In this document: positions 60,784 through 64,000 of the stretch, piece by piece
Layout: every line of letters starts with the position of its first letter
Numbering within the stretch: the stretch's first letter is position 1
Source of the DNA: Kitasatospora sp. SUK 42
GTDB taxonomy: Bacteria > Actinomycetota > Actinomycetes > Streptomycetales > Streptomycetaceae
DNA: 64,000 bases
Assembly (NCBI RefSeq): GCF_015776785.2
Contig: NZ_LFMD02000007.1
Location: 1,187,895 to 1,251,894, forward strand
Reading direction: 5' to 3'
Notes under the pieces: generated by a model
Databases searched by the model: none
Seen by the model: the letters and a program-made list of their open reading frames with translations, nothing else
What the model was told of the DNA's origin: nothing
Made by a program: the position numbers and the translations under genes

Positions 60784-62172
60784 GTGAGCGAACGGGCGTG
60801 GTGGTGGTGCGGCGGGTGGCTGGTCGCGGCCGGGTGGGCGGGGGTTTTCCCGCTGGTGTCCGGGCTCGGGCCGCACCGGATGTGGGGGGCCTGCGCGGCC
60901 CTCGGGTACGGGGCGGCGGCGCTCGCCGCGGTGGTGGTGCGGCGGCGCGGACGCGAGGTGTCCGTGGCCGTCGCGCTGGTCGGGTCGGTGCTGGTGCCGC
61001 TGCTCGCGCTGGTGCTGACCGGGCGGGGGCAGAGCGAGGTCGGGGTGATCGAGCGCTCCGGGGTGCTGCTGCTGCACACCGGGACGCCGTACCTGGCCGA
61101 GCCGCGGACCGTCGACGAGTACAACCCGTACCTGCCGGGGATGGCCCTACTGGGCCTGCCCCGGGCGGTGCTCGGCGCCTCGCCGTTCGGGTCCTCGCCA
61201 TTCGGCGATGCGCGGTTGTGGTGCGCGCTGGTGTTCCTGCTCTGCGCGCTGCGGACGGTGCCCGCCGGGCGCCGGCTCGGCGGGCACGCGCTCGGCGGGT
61301 ACACGCTCGGCAGGCACGCGCTCGGCGGGTACGCGCTCGGCGGGCACGCGCTCGGCGGGTACGCGCTCGGCAGGCACGCGCTCGGCGCCTACACGCTCAC
61401 CGCCTCGCCGGTGGTCGCCCTGCCGTTGTGCGTCAGCGGCGTCGACCTGCCGCTCACCGGCCTGTGCTGGCTCGCGCTGGTACGGGCCGGTGAACGGCGG
61501 CCGGTGGCGGCCGGGTTGGCGCTGGCGGCCGCCTGCTCGCTCAAGTGGACGGCCTGGCCGGCCGTCGCCGTGGTCGCCGCGCTGCTGGCGGCCACGGCCG
61601 GACGGCGCGCGGCGCTGCGCGGGGCCGCCGTCGCGGTGGGCGGGGCCGCGCTGCTGGTGCTGCCCGGCGCGCTGCGGTCGCCGGGGCCGCTGGTGCGGCA
61701 GGTGTTCGCCTTCCCCACCGGGCGCGGCGACCTGCCCACCCCGGCCGCCAGTCCGCTGCCCGGGCAGCTACTGGCCGGGTTCGGCCCGCCCGGCTGGTAC
61801 GCCGCCGTCGGCCTGCTGCTGCTCGCCGGGCTCGCCGTCGGGGCCTCCCTGCTGCTGCGCCCACCCCTGAACACGGCGGGCGCGGCCCACCGGCTGGCCC
61901 TCGGGCTCACCGCGGCCTTCCTGCTCGCGCCCGCCGGCCGCTTCGGCTACCTCGCGCTGCCGCTCGTCCTCGTCCTGCTCGCGTCCACATCCGTTCGGAA
62001 AGGCCTGCCATGGGCTCCACCCTCGTCGTCACCAACGACTACCCGCCCCGCCAGGGCGGCATCGAGACCTTCGTCCACGCCATGGCCGCCCGCCTGCCCG
62101 GGGAGGTCGTGGTCTACACCTCCGCCGAGCCCGGCGCGGCCCGCCACGACGCAGGCCTCCCCTTCCCGGTGA
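60784..62172 (+). CDS. GT87-type membrane mannosyltransferase
   Basis: 462 aa as open, with about 10 membrane helices. EPRTVDEYNPYLPGMALLGL, ACSLKWTAWPAVAVVAALLA and GFGPPGWYAAVGLLLLAGLA resemble the polyprenyl-phosphate-mannose-dependent alpha-1,2-mannosyltransferases (GT87/DUF2029). A tandem repeat interrupts the sequence near residues 165-205. The frame overlaps the next gene by 163 bp, and the last ~55 residues (SSSPTTTRPARAAS...) look like an out-of-frame reading of that gene, so the real C-terminus or a frameshift near 62,000 is uncertain. GGAGG lies very close to GTG 60784. Confidence 0.75.
   Translation: MSERAWWWCGGWLVAAGWAGVFPLVSGLGPHRMWGACAALGYGAAALAAVVVRRRGREVSVAVALVGSVLVPLLALVLTGRGQSEVGVIERSGVLLLHTGTPYLAEPRTVDEYNPYLPGMALLGLPRAVLGASPFGSSPFGDARLWCALVFLLCALRTVPAGRRLGGHALGGYTLGRHALGGYALGGHALGGYALGRHALGAYTLTASPVVALPLCVSGVDLPLTGLCWLALVRAGERRPVAAGLALAAACSLKWTAWPAVAVVAALLAATAGRRAALRGAAVAVGGAALLVLPGALRSPGPLVRQVFAFPTGRGDLPTPAASPLPGQLLAGFGPPGWYAAVGLLLLAGLAVGASLLLRPPLNTAGAAHRLALGLTAAFLLAPAGRFGYLALPLVLVLLASTSVRKGLPWAPPSSSPTTTRPARAASRPSSTPWPPACPGRSWSTPPPSPARPATTQASPSR
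61276..61395 (+). repeat. Eight 15-bp tandem repeats in the GT87 gene
   Basis: The unit CTCGGCGGGCACGCG and variants (CTCGGCGGGTACGCG, CTCGGCAGGCACGCG) encode LGG(H/Y)(A/T) repeated eight times. In frame, so length change would not break the gene; a probable variable site. Confidence 0.85.
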
Positions 62173-63188
62173 TCCGCGACCGCGCCCGCACCCTGCTGCC
62201 CACCCCGCGGGTCACCCGCCGCGCCGCCGAACTGGCCCGCGCGCACGGCTGCGACCGGGTCTGGTTCGGCGCGGCCGCCCCGCTCGCCGCGATGACGCCC
62301 GGCCTGCTGCGCCTGGCCCCGGACATCCGGCGCACCGTCGCCACCACCCACGGCCACGAGATCTGGTGGGCCCGCACCCCCGGCGCCCGCCGGCTGCTGC
62401 GCCGGATCGGGAGCAGCGTGGACGCGGTCACCTACCTCGGCGAGTACACCCGCGCCCGGATCGCCCCGGCGCTCGGGCCGGACGCCCGGCCGGCGCGGCT
62501 GGTGCCGGGCGTCGACCCGGCGGTGTTCCGGCCGGCCGGCGGCGTCCGGGGGCCGGGCCCGGTGATCCTGTGTGTGGCCCGGCTGGTCCCGCGCAAGGGG
62601 CAGGACGTGCTGATCCGCGCCCTTCCCGCGATCCGCCGGGCCGTCCCCGGGACGGTCCTGGTGCTGGTCGGGCGGGGCCCGTACGAGGACCGGCTGCGCG
62701 CGCTGGCGCTGCGGCACACCGAGCCGGGCAGCGTCGAGTTCGCGGGCGGCCTCGACCACGCCGCGACCGCCGCCCACTACGCGGCCGCCGACGTGTTCGC
62801 CATGCCCTGCCGCACCCGCCGCCTGGGGCTGGAGGCCGAGGGCCTCGGCATCGTCTACCTGGAGGCGGCTGCCGCCGGCCTGCCCGTGGTGGCCGGCCGC
62901 TCCGGCGGCGCCCCCGACACCGTCCTGGACGGCGTCACGGGTTCGGTCGTCGACGGCCGCAACCCGGCGGAGGTCGCCGCCGCCCTCACCCGGCTGCTCC
63001 TGGCGTCGCCCGCCGAGCGCGCCCGGATCGGCGCGGCGGGGCGGCGCTGGGCCGCGGAGCACTGGAGCTGGGAGTCCTCGGCGCGGCGGCTGGCCGAACT
63101 CCTGGACCCTGAGCTGCCGTTCACCGCTCCGGGCGATCCGACGTCGGCGCCCGGCCGGGTCACTCCGGCTGGCCCCGCCGGAGCCTGA
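62010..63188 (+). CDS. GT4-family glycosyltransferase (PimB-like mannosyltransferase)
   Basis: 392 aa; ATG 62010 follows GGAAAGG. GT-B fold: STLVVTNDYPPRQGGIETFV at the start, RLVPGVDPAVFRPAGG, ILCVARLVPRKGQDVLIRAL and the donor-site EAEGLGIVYLEAAAAGLPVV. It looks like PimB/MgtA-like GDP-mannose enzymes that build phosphatidylinositol mannosides or lipoglycans, and pairs with the GT87 protein. The last ~19 residues (APGDPTSAPGRVTPAGPAGA) derive from DNA that is antisense to a duplicated gene tail. Confidence 0.9.
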   Translation: MGSTLVVTNDYPPRQGGIETFVHAMAARLPGEVVVYTSAEPGAARHDAGLPFPVIRDRARTLLPTPRVTRRAAELARAHGCDRVWFGAAAPLAAMTPGLLRLAPDIRRTVATTHGHEIWWARTPGARRLLRRIGSSVDAVTYLGEYTRARIAPALGPDARPARLVPGVDPAVFRPAGGVRGPGPVILCVARLVPRKGQDVLIRALPAIRRAVPGTVLVLVGRGPYEDRLRALALRHTEPGSVEFAGGLDHAATAAHYAAADVFAMPCRTRRLGLEAEGLGIVYLEAAAAGLPVVAGRSGGAPDTVLDGVTGSVVDGRNPAEVAAALTRLLLASPAERARIGAAGRRWAAEHWSWESSARRLAELLDPELPFTAPGDPTSAPGRVTPAGPAGA

Positions 63189-63483
63189 CCAGTTGCGCGA
63201 CCGCGTGCGTCCCGCCGCCGCGACGGACCGCCTTCACCCACTTGCGGGCCTGGCTCCGCATGTCGTCGCGGCGCGGGCACGCGTAGCTGAACGCCTGGGC
63301 CCTGTCCGGGCGATCCGATGTCGGCGCCCGACCGGGTCACTCCGGCTGACCCCGCAGGCGCCTGACCAGTTGCGCGATCGCGCGTGCCCCGCCGTTGCCC
63401 TGCACCGCCGCCACCCACCTCCCGGCCTCGCCCCGCAGGTCGTCGCGGCGCGGGCAGGAGAAGCTGAACAGCCAGACGTGGGC
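63131..63483. repeat. Degenerate ~177-bp tandem duplication
   Basis: The segment from 63131 (GGGCGATCCGACGTCGGCGC) recurs from 63308 (GGGCGATCCGATGTCGGCGC) at roughly 80% identity by eye, including CGGGTCACTCCGGCTG, CTGACCAGTTGCGCGA and GTCGTCGCGGCGCGGGCA. The first copy contains the 3' end of the glycosyltransferase gene, the second the 3' end of the minus-strand small gene. Confidence 0.8.
63166..63306 (-). pseudogene. Duplicated 3' fragment of the downstream small gene
   Basis: Reads QAFSYACPRRDDMRSQARKW, then VKAVRRGGGTHAVAQLVRLR and RGQPE on the minus strand, matching the intact gene's FSFSCPRRDDLRGEAGRWVA ... AIAQLVRRLRGQPE. It has no start and no N-terminal half. Confidence 0.65.
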
Positions 63484-63717
63484 GGACAGATCGCGTTCCG
63501 GCAGGGCCTGCCAGGCCTCGCCCCCGGCCTCGTCCAACGCCTTCGCGCAGGCCGCCAGGGCGCGGTCGCCGTCCGCGTCCCACTCGTGCCGCAGCCACAG
63601 CAGGAAGTTCGTCTCGGCCGCCGTGGCGTCGTCCCTGCTCGCCTCGCCCTTGAGCAGCCGGTTGACGATGGCGCTCTGCGGTTCCCGTACCCTTGCCATG
63701 ACGCCATCGTTGAGCAT
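63337..63717 (-). CDS. Hypothetical protein, ~126 aa
   Basis: From ATG 63717 (ATG 63699 and GTG 63726 are alternatives; no clear ribosome site). Helical throughout: QSAIVNRLLKGEASRDDATA, AETNFLLWLRHEWDADGDRA, DLSAHVWLFSFSCPRRDDLR and AIAQLVRRLRGQPE. No known family. Its 3' end has been copied into the neighbouring glycosyltransferase end. Confidence 0.65.
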   Translation of the reverse strand: MLNDGVMARVREPQSAIVNRLLKGEASRDDATAAETNFLLWLRHEWDADGDRALAACAKALDEAGGEAWQALPERDLSAHVWLFSFSCPRRDDLRGEAGRWVAAVQGNGGARAIAQLVRRLRGQPE

Positions 63718-63765
63718 CACCACCACGGTGACAAGTGGGCGAATCGGCTCCGCCCCGCGGCGGGT

Positions 63766-64000
63766 TCACTCCCCCCGCAGGTGCGCCAGCACGGCCAGCA
63801 CCCGCCGGTTGCCCTCGGTCGGGTCCAGGTCGAGCTTCATGAAGATGTTGCCGCAGTGCTTGACCACCGAGGCCTCGGTGATGCTCAACCGGCCCGCGAC
63901 GGCCTGGTTGTTGAGACCCTCCGCCATCAGCGCCAGCACCTCGCGCTCGCGCGGGGTGAGGCGGGCCAGCGGCCGGTCGGCGGACTGGGAGCGCAGCAGG
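63766..64000 (-). CDS. LuxR-type (NarL/FixJ) response regulator, C-terminal part
   Basis: Only the last ~77 residues lie in the window. LTPREREVLALMAEGLNNQA, VAGRLSITEASVVKHCGNIF and MKLDLDPTEGNRRVLAVLAH form a GerE/LuxR helix-turn-helix as in NarL-type response regulators. The receiver domain and probable sensor kinase would lie beyond the window edge. Confidence 0.9.
   Translation of the reverse strand, partial: LLRSQSADRPLARLTPREREVLALMAEGLNNQAVAGRLSITEASVVKHCGNIFMKLDLDPTEGNRRVLAVLAHLRGE

Overview
The window is about 72% G+C by eye, with very strong third-position G/C bias, GTG/TTG starts, dense short-gap operons and families typical of Streptomycetaceae (DUF397 with an HTH-DUF5753 regulator, TerD, large Rhs proteins with signal peptides, trypsin-STAND conflict proteins). 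It fits a Streptomyces or Kitasatospora chromosome, probably an accessory-rich part. No rRNA, tRNA, CRISPR array, transposase or integrase was seen.

Layout. 1-4.4 kb (minus strand): start of a lipoprotein gene, an L/F-tRNA-protein transferase homologue, and a stand-alone NRPS with A-T-reductase order whose N-terminus is half of an MbtH domain, the other half lying in frame upstream of a TGA. 4.6-9.2 kb: membrane-anchored GGDEF-EAL protein, a 42-aa ORF, a DUF4288 protein and a decayed fragment. 9.2-22.6 kb: a polymorphic toxin locus, made of a 2,423-aa secreted Rhs protein with HINT domain and a ParB/sulfiredoxin-like tip, followed by three tandem copies of one ~235-aa domain over two genes (candidate immunity), and a divergent 1,241-aa secreted FG-GAP/ricin-B protein. 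22.7-28.3 kb: CocE/S15 hydrolase, then a Trypco2 gene and a trypsin-STAND NTPase-repeat protein, a predicted NTP-dependent conflict system. 28.4-39.5 kb: PEP-mutase family enzyme, DUF2785, ArsR/GNAT pair, orphan histidine kinase, a whiJ/abaA-like module (HTH, two DUF397, anti-sigma-type ATPase), an RRM protein, Sel1-repeat protein and an HxlR/SnoaL pair.

39.6-49.5 kb: 2,4-dienoyl-CoA reductase behind two palindromes, TerD, and a lipid module (TetR-glpD divergent from an alkyl-DHAP-synthase-like flavoenzyme and a diacylglycerol kinase), then small hypotheticals and a GNAT. 49.8-55.1 kb: Cmx-type efflux pump, a deletion scar joining the 3' ends of an oxidoreductase and a TetR gene, DUF2252, and a Tat-type multicopper oxidase with a membrane partner. 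55.3-64 kb: MacB-like ABC exporter preceded by three 19-bp repeats, class-IV aminotransferase with GNAT, two glycosyltransferases with a long overlap, a small gene with a partial duplicate, and a LuxR-type regulator cut by the window end.

The strongest leads are the MbtH-A-T-R/L-F-transferase cluster (a predicted tRNA-dependent route to a Leu- or Phe-capped basic peptide aldehyde, resembling the system reported in S. lividans 66), the Rhs locus with its triplicated candidate immunity domain, and the Trypco2/trypsin-STAND system. All identifications are from reading sequence and motifs; no database search was run.
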